NCBI GenBank assembly: GCA_028571685.1
Contig: CM053146.1
Coordinates: 24,711,431 to 24,775,430 of the forward strand
Direction of reading: 5' to 3'
Length of the DNA: 64,000 bases
Source of the DNA: Heterohyrax brucei
Lineage: Eukaryota; Chordata; Mammalia; Hyracoidea; Procaviidae
In this document: piece by piece, positions 1 to 12,612 of the stretch
Layout: each line of letters starts with the position of its first letter
Numbering within the stretch: position 1 is the first letter of the stretch
The notes under the pieces: model-generated
What the model saw: the letters and a program-made list of their open reading frames with translations, nothing else
Database searches by the model: none
What the model was told of the DNA's origin: nothing
Position numbers and translations under genes: made by a program

Positions 1-324
1 GTTTGCATGACCTGGGACTGAAAATTATCTCATAAATTCTTGCATTATAGAGATAATAAAAACTAATTTTATTATTTACTTTTCCTAGAAACTTTTACAT
101 TTCAGCAGGGAGATGTGTAGAACTATTAAGGTTTGATACAGTTGTTCTCAACTATGGCTGCAGCTTGTGATCACCAGGGGAGCTTAAAAAAGTACTGGTA
201 GTCAGACTTCCTACCCCTCAATGTTGTGATTGTATTGGTCCTGGTGGGACCCATGAGCTCTCTGAGAGTACAGATATTTTTGAAAACCTTTGTCTAATCA
301 TAAAAAACGATACCCCAGGGGATT
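1..324. other. unassigned sequence
   Basis: AT-rich sequence with no recognisable repeat or coding region. No splice-bounded open frame was seen on either strand. Confidence 0.4.
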
Positions 325-425
325 TCAGCTTCCTGTGGCCACCAGGGGAGTAAGTAGTTAATGTGTTCAGCTGTTAATCAAGAGGCTGGAGGCTGGAGGC
401 TGGAGTCCACTCAAAGGCACGTAAA
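325..425 (+). mobile_element. partial AfroSINE head
   Basis: The order of short matches (a 'CCACCAGGGG'-like start, 'GTTAATGTGTTCAGCTGTTAATC', then 'TCCACTCAAAGGCA') resembles the tRNA-like head of the longer AfroSINE variant. A GGCTGGA unit is repeated three times in tandem inside it. No RTE-like tail follows, so the copy is truncated. Chance similarity is possible. Confidence 0.35.
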
Positions 426-2285
426 GGGAATGTTTGACCCAAGCCCACTGAAAGGTAAGTGGCAGAGAGGAGCTTCAAACTCAGGATCGTCTGCTTTGAA
501 GACTCACTTTCTTTCCTCCTAAAACCAGTGCTGTTCTTTCCTCCTTCAGCAGAAATCTAGAACATTGATGAGCACCTTTTGGAGGCCCTGTTTGGCAGTA
601 GCTTGGTTGCTTCCTGCCAGGGTTTTACACAGACTTGGATTCCCAAGAGGATCATTATCTGCTCCTTGACTTTTCATGGGAGTTGGTCCGGGGTAGTGCT
701 GGAGTCCCACTGAGGGTATCAAGATGTCTCTTTTACCAAAGAGAAATTCTTGTGTTTTATATATGTGTTTATATTTCATTCATGTAATGATGCATCTAAT
801 CATGTAATTTTATAGATGAAAAAGAGTCTCTGAGAGGTTAAGAAAATTTGAAAAAGCTGAGTAGCTGCTAGGCAATATGTTCAAATGCAGTGTCTTACTG
901 CTGGCCAGCATACTGAACAGAATCAAATACCTTAAGTCTTTATCACTATTAAAAAAATATGGAAGCCATGTGTTTGTTGGTCAAATCCAGTAAATTTGAG
1001 AAAAATCAAAGAAGGCAAGAACAACAGATTCTCTTACCACTTGGGCATATTTTCCATGTGTGTGTGTACCATTTAAAGCATACATGTTTCAAAAATATTT
1101 AATCATTGAAAAATTCTTGGATGTTGGCAATGTCATATTAAGCTTCTATTGCTACAGAAAAGAAAATTTCAGTGAAATGACGATGCATTCACCAACTGTT
1201 AACTGAATATTTATGGCATGCTAGGCACCGACGTTTCAGAAATAAAAATCACCCTCAGGGAACACTCAATTGTGTGTGTGTGCTGGCACATAAGGTTGTG
1301 CATGTGTGTGTGAAATAGACAAGAAAATACAAAATTATAATACAGTGTGAGAAGTGCTTCAAGAAGCCCGGGCACCTTGGAAAGTCACAGGAGACGTAGC
1401 TGAGGGAGAGGCTGCAGTCAACATCTCCCTTACCTGGAGCAGGTAACGTGAACTGAGTACCGCCTCTAGAGCAGAAGACAGAGAGGTGAACACGTAGGAG
1501 AGGTCTGCCCAGGGAGGAGGACAGCCTGTGTGAGACTCTGACGCTTCAGGTCATCATTTCTGAATGCAATACTCTGATCTCCATTTTGTGCAGGGGAAAT
1601 TTCACTCCAAATGCATTTTCCTTTACAACAATGAAAAGTTACGGACACATCTGTGAAATGACTTTCTCCTTTACCTGTCCCATGGAGTAGCTTAGAATTC
1701 TAGGCCCCATCTTCTGGGAGAAAGTTACAGGGCTTTTGTTGTATCCAGTGGGAAATATATTTTTTCCAGTGGCAGAAAATCTGTGTAATCATTTGCACAT
1801 TAATAGACCATATGCTGGCACGGGGCTGGAAGGTGACATGATAAAGGCAGAGAAAAGCACTTGCCACCAGTTTGGGTGATGAATGTATCAGGCAGGTCTT
1901 TGCCCTGGGAAAGAACGCAGAGTCGAGTGTGCTCAGGTGGTGAGCTCTGCCCCATTGTGAATTCCACGGCAGTTATTACAGAGATGTGTAGATCAGGTGC
2001 ACTCCTTGCTTAATGAAACATTTAAAAGGGCAAAGTCCTTGCCCTAGTTTCTTCTAGAAATGAAAGAGAAAAGAAGCAAAGTTATCTTTGTCTGACCAGG
2101 TCAGTTTAAAAAATCATGAAGTCATGAAAAATCTCTTTGGTAGGTGGAAATGTTCTGTTTTTGCCCAGACTTCCACGTCCTTTCCTCCTTTTACTGCTGC
2201 CACATGGCACACGCACCTAGAAGGCAGCTGGTTAAAAACACATGTAAAAAAGAGTAATTAATGACTGGAGTAGCTATCTTGCAGG
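426..2285. other. unassigned sequence with short GT tracts and old-repeat traces
   Basis: No gene is supported. About 800-900 faintly resembles a minus-strand MIR. About 1190-1400 has the wording of an ancient repeat 3' region, with short GT runs near 1060 and 1270-1310. The open frames here (546-779 and 1466-1648, both minus) show no protein-like composition or splice context. Confidence 0.4.
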
Positions 2286-2289
2286 GTAT

Positions 2290-2450
2290 CTTACTGTGTG
2301 CTTTTGCACGTGTATTACTTCATTTTCTCAGTAACTCTGTGGGGCAGGATTATATGTTGAGAGGGTTTGGGAGAAGTTGAGGAACTTTTCTAAGGATACA
2401 CAGCTGGCAAATGGCAAGGCCGGGGCTCAAACCCAGGTGGGTTTCACTTC
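2290..2450 (-). repeat. MIR SINE
   Basis: Reading the plus strand, the ordered blocks 'ATTACTTCATTTTCTCAGTAAC', 'GTTGAGGAACTTTTC', 'ACACAGCTGGCAAATGGCA' and 'GCTCAAACCCAGG' are the reverse complement of the MIR core and tRNA-like head. It is an old, diverged copy. Confidence 0.65.
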
Positions 2451-2828
2451 TGGCCCCAGTTACTTTTCTGTGCAACTATTTGCTTCCTAAGCTATGTGGA
2501 TCTAGGGTACATTTGATGGCACAATGAGTGTTCTAAGAAGGCAGAAGTGAGTGGGAGTGCTCAGGACTCTATCAAAGGATCTGGGACTTAGTGACTGAAG
2601 CAGAGGTGCCAGGGTGGAGTGTATGGGGGTACGGAGATGACCCACAGCCAAGTGCAGACTTGGGGTGTGGCTCACCGTAGCCACCTTCCTTTGTCAAGGA
2701 CACTGTTCTCCCAGTTGCTCTTGCCTCCTTCCTGGATCATTTCTTGTCCTTTGCTATCAGATTATTCCCATCATCATTTAAAACACTGTAATCTTAAAGT
2801 AAATTCCCTCCTAACCTAACCCTAGAGT

Positions 2829-2978
2829 CTTAATAATGCAGAGAGGTTCAGTGTTTGGTTGCTAACCCAATGGGCAGAAGTTTGAATCCTTCATTCACTT
2901 CTTGGAAACCCTCTGGTGCACTTCTACTCTGTCCTGTAGGGTCTTCATGAGTCAAAATTGACTCTGTGGCAATTTCCT
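2829..2978 (+). mobile_element. AfroSINE, short form
   Basis: A tRNA-like head with a B-box-like AGTTTGAATCC is followed by 'TTGGAAACCCTCTGG', 'TTCTACTCTGTCCTGTAGGG' and a tail with 'ATGAGTCAAAATTGACTC'. The tail is the part shared with the 3' end of the RTE elements in this window (for example 55321-55363). RTE-driven retrotransposition is inferred from this match. Confidence 0.8.
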
Positions 2979-3779
2979 TCTCCTAGCTAATGTCCCATTT
3001 CTTTCCTTCCCTGATGGCAAAGCTCAAGAATTATCTTTGTTGGCCTCAAATGCTTTTGAACTTACTGTAATCGGGCTCTTGCTGACACATCTCAACAAGA
3101 TTATTCTTGTCAGGTTCACCCAAAGACCTTTGGGTCAGCAAATCTCATGGTCATTTCTCAGTCCATGTTACCCGATCGAACAGCAGCATTTGTCCTAGTT
3201 TCCTTCATGAAAACATTTTGGTTTCACTACTGAGTCTCTAGGACGCCACTCTTCTTCTGTTCTGCTACCTCCTGGCCACTTTGTCTTCTCTGTTGGTCCG
3301 TCGTTGTATTAGTTAGGGGTTATGTGTGGCTGCCTCTAGGAGGATTCAGAAGTGAGTGATTTAACCAACATGATTATCTCTGTTATTAACATGATTCCTG
3401 CAGGTCAGTAGACCTGGGCTGGCAGGTGGCACCACGATTCTCAACCTTCCAGCCTCCTCCTATCTACTCTGCCACCCCTGCTACATGGCATCTAATCTCC
3501 ATGTGGCTTCATGGGATTGAAATGGCTCTGGTCATCATAATCACTTCCAGAAAGAAAGGAGACAGAGGGAGGAGGTTGAGCCTCTAAGCTGAGTCAGCCT
3601 CCTTTAATAACTTACCTGGATGTGCTACTTAGCAATCAGTATTTATAAATGATATACTGTAATTTTCTACAAGGGGACCTAGGAAATGTGTTTTTTTCAA
3701 AGGTTGGGATATAGCTGCCCTCGAATAATATCAAGGTTCTTTGTTAGAGAGTAGGGAAAATTCTATTGAAAAGGCAATC
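2979..3779. other. unassigned sequence
   Basis: Roughly 3300-3600 has the texture of an old DNA-transposon or LTR fragment (near 3308 'GTATTAGTTAGGGGTTATG'), but I cannot name a family. No coding region is supported. Confidence 0.35.
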
Positions 3780-4333
3780 AGAAACTTCTACCACATCTGT
3801 CATTGTCATGACCTCTAAATCTCAGTCTTCATACTTTTCATCCTCTCTGTCAGCACCAATTACTTAGGTGTTCTCCTCCTCTGAACATACAGTCCTAACT
3901 CCCCAGGTTGTCTCTCCAAGTCCAATCATTCTTGCTGGATGCCAGATTTGATATTTGGTTATCTGCTTTATGTCTCTACTTAAATATCTAATCGCTAACT
4001 TCAGCATGATAGACCCCGAACTGAACATGTTACTCTCCCCTTTAAATTGTTCTACCTAGCCATCCTCCCCATCTCAGTATCTGTCAATGCTGCATCCACC
4101 AGTTACTCAAGCCAAGAAAGAACCATGGACTTTTCCCTCTCTCATACCCTACATCCAGTTTATCAAAAATATTGTTGTTAAGTGCTGTAAAGTCATTTCT
4201 GACTCACAGCAACCCTACGAACAACAGACTGAAACTCCGCCTGGTCTTATGACATTACCACAGTCACTTTTATGCTCAAGCCCATTGTTGCGACCACTGT
4301 GTCAGTCCATCTCGTGGAGGGTCTTCCTCTTTT

Positions 4334-4639
4334 TCACTGACCTTCCACTCTACCAAGCATGATGTCCTTCTGTAGGGACCGATCCTTCCTGTCAACATTT
4401 CTGAAGTATGTAAGATGCAGTCTTTCCATCTTTGCTTCCAAGTAGCACTCTGGTTGTACTTCTAGAACAGATCTGTTTGTTCTGTTGGTGGTCTGTGGTA
4501 CATTCAACATTCCTCTCAAACACCACAAATCAAAGGTGTCCATTCTTCTTCTGTAGTCTTTGGTCATTGTCCAGTTTTTATATGCATATGATGCTATTGA
4601 AAATACCATGGCTTGGGTCAGGCACATTTTAGTCTTCAA
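4334..4639 (-). pseudogene. RTE ORF2 C-terminal fragment
   Basis: A 101-codon frame whose product matches, block by block, the C-terminal region of the other RTE copy at 54711-55262: 'LTQAMVFS', 'MLNVPQTT', 'SVLEVQPEC' and 'DIMLGRVEGQ'. In BovB/RTE proteins this is the region after the reverse transcriptase, with no assigned catalysis. The frame is cut off from the rest by frameshifts. Confidence 0.8.
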
Positions 4640-5268
4640 GGTGACATCTTTATTTCTGAATACTTTAAGGAGGTCCTTAGCAGCATATTTTCCCAGTGCA
4701 ATGCATCTTTTACTTTCACGACTGTTTCTTCCATGGGCATTGATTGTGGAACCTAGTAAAATGAAATTCTTGACACCTCGAACTTTTCTCCATTCACGAT
4801 AATGTTGCTTCCTGGTTCAGTTGTGAGGATTTTTGTTTTCCTGATGTTGAGTTTCAATCCATACTGAAGGCTGTGATCCTTGATTTTCACCAGTAAATGT
4901 CTCAAATCTTCATTTCCAACAAGGAAGGTGGTGTTGTCTGTGTAACACTGGTTATTAATAAATTGTCTTCTAATCCTGCTGCCTCATTCTTCGTATAATC
5001 CAATTTCTTAGATTATTTGCTTGACATACAGATTAAAAAGGTATAGTGAAAGGATACAACCCTAACGTACATGCTCCTGACTTTAAACCTTGCAGTATCC
5101 CCTTGTTCTATTCTTGATCCGTACACAGATTCCTTGAAAACACAATTAGGTGTTTTGGAATTCCCATTCTCCACAACTTTGATCCACAGAGTTGAACACT
5201 TCTGCATAGTCTTCACTTTCGGCCAAGATACATCGGATGTCGGTAATGATATCCCTGGTTCCATGTCC

Positions 5269-5682
5269 TCAATCCAGCTTAAATTTCTGGCAGTTCTTTG
5301 TCAATATACTGTTGCAGTTGTTTTGGAATGATCTTGAGCAGAATTTTACTTGCATGTGAGACCAGTGACACTGTTTAGTAATTTCCACATTTGGTTGGAT
5401 AACCTTTTTTTGGAATGGGCATAAATATGGATCTCTTCCAGTCAGTTGGTCTGGTAACTGTCCTCCAAATTTCTTGGCATAGATGGGTGAGCACTTCCAG
5501 CACTGCATCTGTTTGTTGAAATATCTCAGTTGATATTCCATCAATTCCTGGAGCCTTTTTTTTTTTTTGGCCAATGCCTTCAGTGCAACTTCATCGTCTT
5601 CCTTGAGTACCATTGATTCCTGATCATATGCTACCTCTTCAAATGGCTGAATATTGACTAGTTCTTTCTGGTATAATGACAT
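5269..5682 (-). pseudogene. RTE reverse transcriptase N-terminal fragment
   Basis: A 137-codon frame containing 'ALKALAKKKKRLQELMEYQL' and 'YAKKFGGQLPDQLTGRDPYL'. The second block is nearly repeated at 54018-54085, where the other RTE copy starts. In RTE LINEs this is the stretch leading into the reverse transcriptase domain, with the catalytic aspartates further along. It is a relic with frames broken on both sides. Confidence 0.75.
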
Positions 5683-8065
5683 TATGTGTTCCTTACATCT
5701 TCTTTTGATGCTCCATGTGTCATTTAATAGTCTACCTGTAAAATCATTTGCTACTGCAGCTCAAGGCTTGACTTTTTTTAAGTTCTTTCAGCTTGAGAAA
5801 TGTAGAATGTGTTCTTCCCTTCTGGTTTTCCACTTTCAGCTCTTTGCACATGTCATTATAGTACTTTCTTTTGTCTTCTCAAGCTGCTCTTTGAAATCTC
5901 CTGTTTAAGTCTTTTACTTTGCCATTCCTCAATGTTCAAGAGCAAGTTTCAGAGTTTCTTCTGATATCCACTTTGGTCTTTTTTCCTTTCTTGTCTCTTT
6001 AATGACCTCTTACTCTCTTCATGAATGATGTCTTTGATGTTATTCAACAGTTAGTCTGGTCTTTGGCCATTAGTGATCAACACATCAAATCTGTTCTTGG
6101 GATGGTCTTTAAACTCAGGAGGGATATACTCAAGGTCATACTTTGGCTCTTGTGAACGTGTTCTTATTTTCTACAGTTTCAATTTGAATTTGCATATGAG
6201 CCATTGAAAATCTGTGCCACTGTCAGCACCTAGTCTTGTTCTGACTGCTGATATGGAGCTTTTTAAATCATCTTTTCCCACAGATGTAGTCAATTTGGTT
6301 CATATGTATTCCATATGGTGAGGTCCATGTGTACAGTCACCATTTGTGTTGGTTAAAAAAGGTATTTGCAGTGAAGAAGCTGGTAGTCTTGCAAAAGTCT
6401 ATCATGACATCTCCAGTATTATTTCTATCACCAAGGCCATATTTTCCAACTACTGATCCTTCTTCTTTGTTCCAGCTTTTGCATTCCAGTCAGCAGTAAT
6501 TATCAATACATCTTGATTGTGTATTCAATCAATTTCAGACTGCAGAAGCTGGTAAAAATCTTCAGCCTCTTCATATTTGACCTTGGTTGTTGGTGCATAA
6601 ATTCAAATAATAGTCATATTAACCGGCCTTCCTTGTAGGTGTGTGAATATTATCCTATCACTGACAGCATTGTCCTTCAGGACAGATCTTGAAATGTTCT
6701 TTTTTGATGATGAACACAACACCATTCCTCTTCATGTTTTCCTTCCCAGCATATTAGACTGTATGATTATTGGATTCAAAATGGCCCAAACTGGTCCATT
6801 TCATCTCCCTAGTGCCTTGGATGTCAATGTTTATACATTCCATTTCATTTTTTATAATTTACGATTGTTCTCGATTCATACTCTGTACATTCCATGTCCC
6901 AATTATAAACGGATGTTTGCAGCTGTTTGTTATTTTGAGTCGTGCCACATCAGCAAATGAAGATCTTGGAGGCCTTACTCCATCCGCACCGTTAAGGTCA
7001 ACTTTACTTTGAGGAGACAGCTCTTCTCCAGTTTCTTCTAAGTGCCTTCCAATCTGTGGGTCGTATTTTCAGGTACCATATCTAACAAGGCTCAGGTTTT
7101 ATTCATAAGGTTTTCACTGGTTAATTCCTTTCAGAAGTCTGTCTTAGTTTGTCTTAGTCTGGAAGCTCAGCTGAAACTTGTCTGCCATGGTTGACCCTGC
7201 TGGTACCTAAATACCTGTGGCAAAGCTTCCCACATCACAGCAACAAGCAAGCCTCCATGGACAGATAAGTGAGGGCTGCTCACTCTATCTGTATCAAGAC
7301 TGTAGTCAGCTTTATCTAGGAATTTTTGTCCAGAATCTAACCACTTCTTGCTCCTTCAGCTATCATCACCCTTGTTTCTTTAGTTGTTCCCACTACCCTG
7401 GTTTGTGACAACAACCGTCTGTCTGGTTTTCCTGTTTCCAGCCTGCTTCATCTGGTGCACTCAATAGCAAGAACGATCCTTCTACAATGTAATGTGGATT
7501 GTGTTTCTTCTCTCTTTAAAGACCTCCAGTTTCTGTCTCATACAGAGAGCCAAGTCCTTAACAAGAGCCTTTCATGTCCTTTATTATCAGACCCCACCTA
7601 CCTCTCTTCCCTCACTACCTTCCTTATTCAGTGCCAGTCACTTTTTTTGACCTGCTTGCTCTTCTTTGAACACACCAGATGTGTTCCTGCCTTAGAGCTT
7701 TAGAACAATGTATTCTCTTTCACCCAAGGTGCTGTTACACCAAATATCTTCATTAAATTATTGGCTCAGATATCAACTTTTAGAAGGGTTTCTCTGATGA
7801 CCTTAGGTGAAATTGCACTCTGTCTTCTGAATGTGATCTTATTTTTCTTCTCTGCTTAATTTCTTTCATAGCACCTATTGGCACTTGACATGTTATTTAT
7901 TTAGTATCTGCCCTGAAGCTCCCCAAAAAGCTTCATGATAACAATAATCTGTTTGTTTTGTTTCCTGTTGTATCCCCAGCTGCCAGGACACGACACAGGG
8001 TAGTCAGTGAATATTCACTGAATAAAGGAATGAATTACCAGTGGCATAGTATTGGAGAGTGAGAA

Positions 8066-8116
8066 TTCAGGTTTGGTTGCTATGAGTTGGACACAACTCG
8101 ATGGCAGTGAGTTTTA
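8066..8116 (+). mobile_element. AfroSINE tail fragment
   Basis: Only the RTE-like tail remains: 'GTTGCTATGAGTTGGACACA' followed by 'ACTCGATGGCAGTGAGTTTT'. The head is missing. The same tail text occurs at the end of the fuller copy at 15840-15975. Confidence 0.6.
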
Positions 8117-8626
8117 CAGACAAGTAGGTTGTGAGTCTCTCTGACCCTTAATAGTACTTCCCCATTTCTTGGAGTTACAAACCTCAGCTGAACAGGGCAG
8201 CAGACCCAATCTACTTCAATAGAACTGTTGAATTGGTTTTTACTTTACATTTATCTTTGACTGATGTTTTGGTTCAAGCTATGCTTTGTGGGATATTTAT
8301 TCCCTCCTGGAGGTGTGTCTTCCAACAGAAGAAAGAATCATTTCTCCTTTGCATGATTTCCAACTCAATCTTCTCTGTCTTTGAGAACTCAGTTGCAACC
8401 ACACAACTGTTCCAAATCTCATCCTGGTCAAATCAAATGCTGCGCTTGTAATTGAACCGCTTCTCTGTAACTGTTTTTGTTCTCCTTATTTTCTCAGCTT
8501 CTCCATTTCTTCTTTTCCAGGTCAATTTTCAAGGCTATGTCTTTGGGATACTGGTTGGGGAACAATTTATTTCTTCATAACATACATATGTGTGTTTGTG
8601 TGTTTTACTTCATGTATATGGGTGTC
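8117..8626. other. unassigned sequence
   Basis: No recognised repeat or gene. The 72-codon plus frame at 8233-8451 looks like chance. Confidence 0.35.
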
Positions 8627-9182
8627 ATGGGTTGAATTGTATTCTTCAGAAATAATTGTCAACTTGGTCAGGCCATGATTCCCAGTATTATGTGCTTGTC
8701 CTCCATTTTGTGATTGATACAATTATGTCATGTGTTGTAAACCCTAATCTCTACCTGTAGTTAATAAGGCAAGATTAAGTTATGTTAAAGATTAGGGTGA
8801 GATGTAACACATATTTTCAGGTCACAGGCCTGATTCAACATAAAGGGAACTTCCTTCTGGCGTGGCCTGCACCATCTGTTATCTTCTGAGAGATAGAGAA
8901 GTGAGCAGAGAGTTGGGGAACCTCATACCACCAAGAAAGCAATTCCAGGAGGATAGTGCCTCTTTTGGACCAGAGGTTCTTACACAGAGAAGCTTCTAGG
9001 CCATGGGAAGACTGACGACAAAGACTTTCCTCCAGAGTCGATGGAGAGAGAAAGACTTCCCCTGGAGCTGATACCCTGGATTTGGACTTCTAGCCTGCCA
9101 GAATGTGAGAGAATAAATGTCTGTTTGGTAGAGTTATCTACTTATGATATTTCTGTTATGGCAGCACTAGATAACTAAGAGA
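8627..9182 (+). mobile_element. solitary MaLR-like LTR
   Basis: About 555 bp starting TGTCATGGGTTGAATTGT, the start style of MLT1/MST-class MaLR LTRs. It carries AATAAA at about 9113, 'GATATTTCTGTTATGGCAGC' and 'ACTAGATAACTAAGA' near the end. Three other pieces of the same family lie at 12302-12612 (-), 42990-43115 (+) and 47741-48225 (+). No internal retroviral region adjoins it, so it is read as a solo LTR. The family name is not certain and it looks lineage-specific. Confidence 0.75.
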
Positions 9183-9943
9183 CCTAGAACAGGGACTTTT
9201 GTATTTATGTATAAATACTCACAATAAAAAATCAGATGTAGTTCAAAGTATCTTGGAAGTGTACAATTTATATTTTCATCCTGGTTCTTGTTGTAATGGA
9301 CTATCTGACCTTATTTAAATCTTTTGCCCTTTTTAGGCTTTGTGATAAATGTCTCCTAAGAAACCTTTGAATGATTAGAGACTTAGTATTTAAAAAAAAA
9401 GCAGCCCTTAAGTATAAGAGAAGATTTATTATTCTTACTTTGTAGGAAATTGTATAAACCTAGTGCAGTAAAATTTCTATTAAGCAAAAGTAGACAATAA
9501 AGTTTTATTTCTATTTTCTGCTTTTAGGAAAAGAATCAAATGATCTTTCTATTCCCAACAAAACAGTGCTTACTAATTTCTTCATTTACACAGTTAGCAA
9601 ACACATTGCAGTTTCTGTTCATAACAAAATTGTTATCAAAAAGTTAGAATTACAGAACTTAGAATTGTAAGAGAGTTGCACTAGTGAGGATTAGACTCAG
9701 ATGTGATAAGGACCCAAAACAGTGTGCTTAAGGAAGATAGAGGTTTCTTTATTTTTCACATTATCATTTCCAAGATAAGCGACACAGACTGAAATGACAT
9801 TTTATGTCTGGGACCCAGGCTGCTAGTCTCTTGCTGTTATGACACAAGCATGAAGTTGTGCTTGTCTGCATGATCCAGCATTTCTTGCCAACAACTCTGC
9901 ATCCCAGCTCTCAAGGTTAAAAAGATAATACCACAAACAAACA
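9183..9943. other. unassigned sequence
   Basis: AT-rich sequence with no repeat or coding region that I can recognise. Confidence 0.35.
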
Positions 9944-10096
9944 ACATAACAACTTGTTGTTCTAGAGTTGATTCCAATTCACAGTGACACTAGAAGACAA
10001 CATAGAACTGCCCCGTAAAGTTTCCAAGGATTTGAACTTTTGATCTTTAGATCAACAGCTGAATTGTGTAACTACTGGGCTCTAGGGCTCCAAAAA
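9944..10096 (-). mobile_element. AfroSINE, short form
   Basis: On the plus strand the RTE-like tail comes first ('TTGTTGTTCTAGAGTTGATT'), followed by 'GAACTGCCCCGTAAAGTTTC', then the inverted tRNA-like head ending 'GGCTCTAGGGCTCC'. The order is the reverse of 15840-15975, so it lies on the minus strand. Confidence 0.8.
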
Positions 10097-12301
10097 GACA
10101 ACAGCAAGTTCTTTTGACGCAGGTTGTACCTATCACTTCTGTTCACATCTCACTGGTAATTAGTCATATCGCTTACTCACATGCCTCTGCTTACCTACAG
10201 AGGAATCTGGGAAATAATGTGGATCTATTTAAACATATACAGAATATTCATGGAAAAGTGTGGAATATTTCTCAGGGGCAATGCAAATCTCCTTTTACAT
10301 GTATATTTCTGTATCATTAGAGTTAATATTCAGTCATGATTCAGAGACATTAAGAAAATCACACAAAAAAATTTTTAGGGAAGGTTTCAGTTATCCTGGA
10401 AATTTAGGTTAACCAGAATCCCCCACTGCCAGAGAATTTCAGTTATGTAACTGAATATCTAGCAGTATTTCAGTAACACATTATATTCTGTTTATAGGCT
10501 TTATGTTAATTTTTTAAAATCATTTTGACTTTTCTGTGGTATTTTCATCCCCAAATCTCCACTTCAACATCTGTGTTTGTTGCTCTTCTAAAGAATTTTG
10601 AAGTTTAAAGTGAATTAGTTTCCAAAGTTTGGGAGAAATTAGGTCAGCTATTTTAGAATTATGAGGATGTGGGAAAATTTTCTTGTTTATATCTAGTTCA
10701 AACTTTTTCTTGAATTCCTTGAAAAAATAAGTTCTTTCCAAACTTTCAAAATTTTTAAAAAAATTTTTAAATGTAAAACTACCCAAAAGGACATGCATAG
10801 ATTCGCTTGGAGAAATCCCTCCAGTCTGGGGAGAAATCACTCAAATTCAAACCATATGTGATATGTAAAACAGCATTTTGAATATTCATACAATGTTGTG
10901 AAAATCAGATGCCCAGAAGGCCTAGTCTCACAGAAAGAATTGCAATGAAGATGGCAGAATGAATGTCATGCCCCTAATGCACAATATTGCAGTTCTACCC
11001 TGTGCCTTGTTTTCCTGTATCTGATCATATCCGATCACTAGAGAACAATCAGGCTCACAGACATGGAAAACATGCCTTCATTCTAATTACATAAGGCACT
11101 TTGCAAGGGAAACAAATTTCAGCTCAATATCTTTCTGAATGAATTTTAATTCTGGTAATATGACACTATTATTCTTACCTCTTCCTTTCACTTAGCTTGT
11201 TTTTGCAACATCAGCATTTCAATTTGTTTCTACTTATTCTTGAGTCCTAGTTGAAACTGCCTCTGAAATGTATTGGATGGTTGTTTGCAGCCTGCACATT
11301 TACATTTCTTTCTTTTTGTAATTTTTTTTAAAGTTCTTGTTCTTAAGCTAAAACTTTTCCCCTTTTCTGCTTTCATTCATTCTTGTTAGCACCCTTGTCA
11401 ACAGATTTGTCTCAAAACTATCTAAATTATCTTCAGTTCCTTTAGCGGAGGGGAGAAAACAATTGAACAACTTTACATCAAGTGCTGTATTTTATCTCAG
11501 TTTTGAAATGCATTTCACAACCTTATTTTGGCACACCTGTTCAGATCATTTCAGCATTGTTCATATCTGCTTATGCTGTTAATGAATTTTAAGTTGCAAA
11601 TTATCTACAGAGCATGGATTGCAATACCTTTTCTGTCTATTTGAATTGATTCATACACTGGTGATATTCAATTGGCCTTTTGGCTTATATCAACGTGTTG
11701 CCTAAAGTGAGGATTCTTTTCGTTTTGGAACCAGCCAGCTAGAAGTGAGCACAACAGACAGGTAAACTGTAATTCTAGAATATGTTCTGTGTAGACAGAG
11801 CTGGAGGACTCTTTCATCACCCTCAAGGATTATACTGAAGTGTGAGAAATCAAAGATGGAGTACTTGGGGACCTTTGGTTGACCAACAACACCCTTCACA
11901 GGTACTTCTGCACTTGGAAATTCAAAGAATGGTGCCAGCAGAGCAAACACAGAAAATGTCAATGATCTTATTAGTTAAAGATTAAATGCCAGCTCAAAGA
12001 AGAAGCTGAAAGTAGGTTTTTTCTCTAAACCAGTGCTACTTTAAGTGTTCTCATGGGCCAGATTGGTGTGTGAACTCTGTTCCCATGACACAAGAACAGA
12101 AAGTAAGAGTAACACTTTTCAAACTACTATAGTCATCTGATATGTCTGTGACATTTAAGGTCATGAGGAGTGGCTTGTCTCATCGAGTAGAATGAACACC
12201 AGTTTGGATGCTGTTGAATTCACATGGAGATGCATGTGGCGTATGTTATGTACCAGTTTGTGTGGATTAGAACTGTGTTATCAGCTTAAGATGGATTTGA
12301 A
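10097..12301. other. unassigned sequence, probably old or unique
   Basis: This is the longest stretch in the first 20 kb without a recognised repeat. The minus frames at 10520-10840 (106 codons) and 11702-11962 (86 codons) have no domain that I recognise and no convincing splice sites, so I leave them out. It could contain unique non-coding sequence. Confidence 0.35.
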
Positions 12302-12612
12302 ATTGTTTTAGTCAGCTAGTGCTGCTCTAGCAGAAATACCACAGAGTGAATGGCTTTAACAAACGAAAGTTTATTCTTATACAGTCTGACAGACTACAAG
12401 TCCAAATTCAGGATGTCTGCTTCAGGAGAAGGCTTCCCCCTTGTCGGCTCTAGAGAAAAGTCTGGTATTTCATCACTCTTTGTACACGGAGCATCTTGGC
12501 ATGGGAACCTCAGGTCTGAAGGATGTGTTCTTCTCCTGGTTCTGCCTGCTTGATGGTGTGAGGTTCCCAATTCTCTGTTTGATTCCCTTTCCTTTTATCT
12601 CTTTTAAGGAAT
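12302..12612 (-). mobile_element. MaLR-like LTR, partial
   Basis: The reverse complement gives 'AGAATAAACTTTCG', 'GTGGTATTTCTGC' and 'AGCAGCACTAGC' at its 3' end, and further in 'GAATTTGGACTTGTAGTCTG'. These correspond to the 3' half of the LTR at 8627-9182. The 5' half is absent. Its edge contributes the pyrimidine tract and AG next to the coding-like island at 12609-12808. Confidence 0.7.

Larger units (their letters stand above)
4168..7270 (-). mobile_element. RTE (BovB-like) LINE, nearly full length, decayed
   Basis: The element reads right to left. Its 3' end near 4168 has the RTE tail (TTGTTGTTAAGTGCTGTAAA on the plus strand) and its 5' end near 7270 matches the 5' end of the other long RTE at 19150. 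At about 3.1 kb it is close to the family's usual length. It encodes endonuclease (near 6900-6600) and reverse transcriptase (near 5700-4350) remnants in several frames. It lies inside an L2. Flanking direct repeats are at best weak (TTTATC near both edges). Confidence 0.85.
3780..8035 (+). mobile_element. L2 LINE 3' portion, split by an RTE insertion
   Basis: The left part (3780-4165) holds decayed L2 ORF text. The right part (about 7275-8035) runs through the rest of the ORF into the L2 3' end, where 'TGTATCCCCAGCTGCCAGGA' and 'GAATATTCACTGAATAAAGG' match the L2 terminus. The two parts join logically across the RTE at 4168-7270, so the RTE landed in an existing L2. All frames are decayed. 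Left boundary approximate. Confidence 0.7.

Noticed and set aside
4160-7275. A clear target-site duplication for the minus RTE in the first L2
   Set aside because: Only TTTATC-like text is shared by both edges, which is too short to claim.
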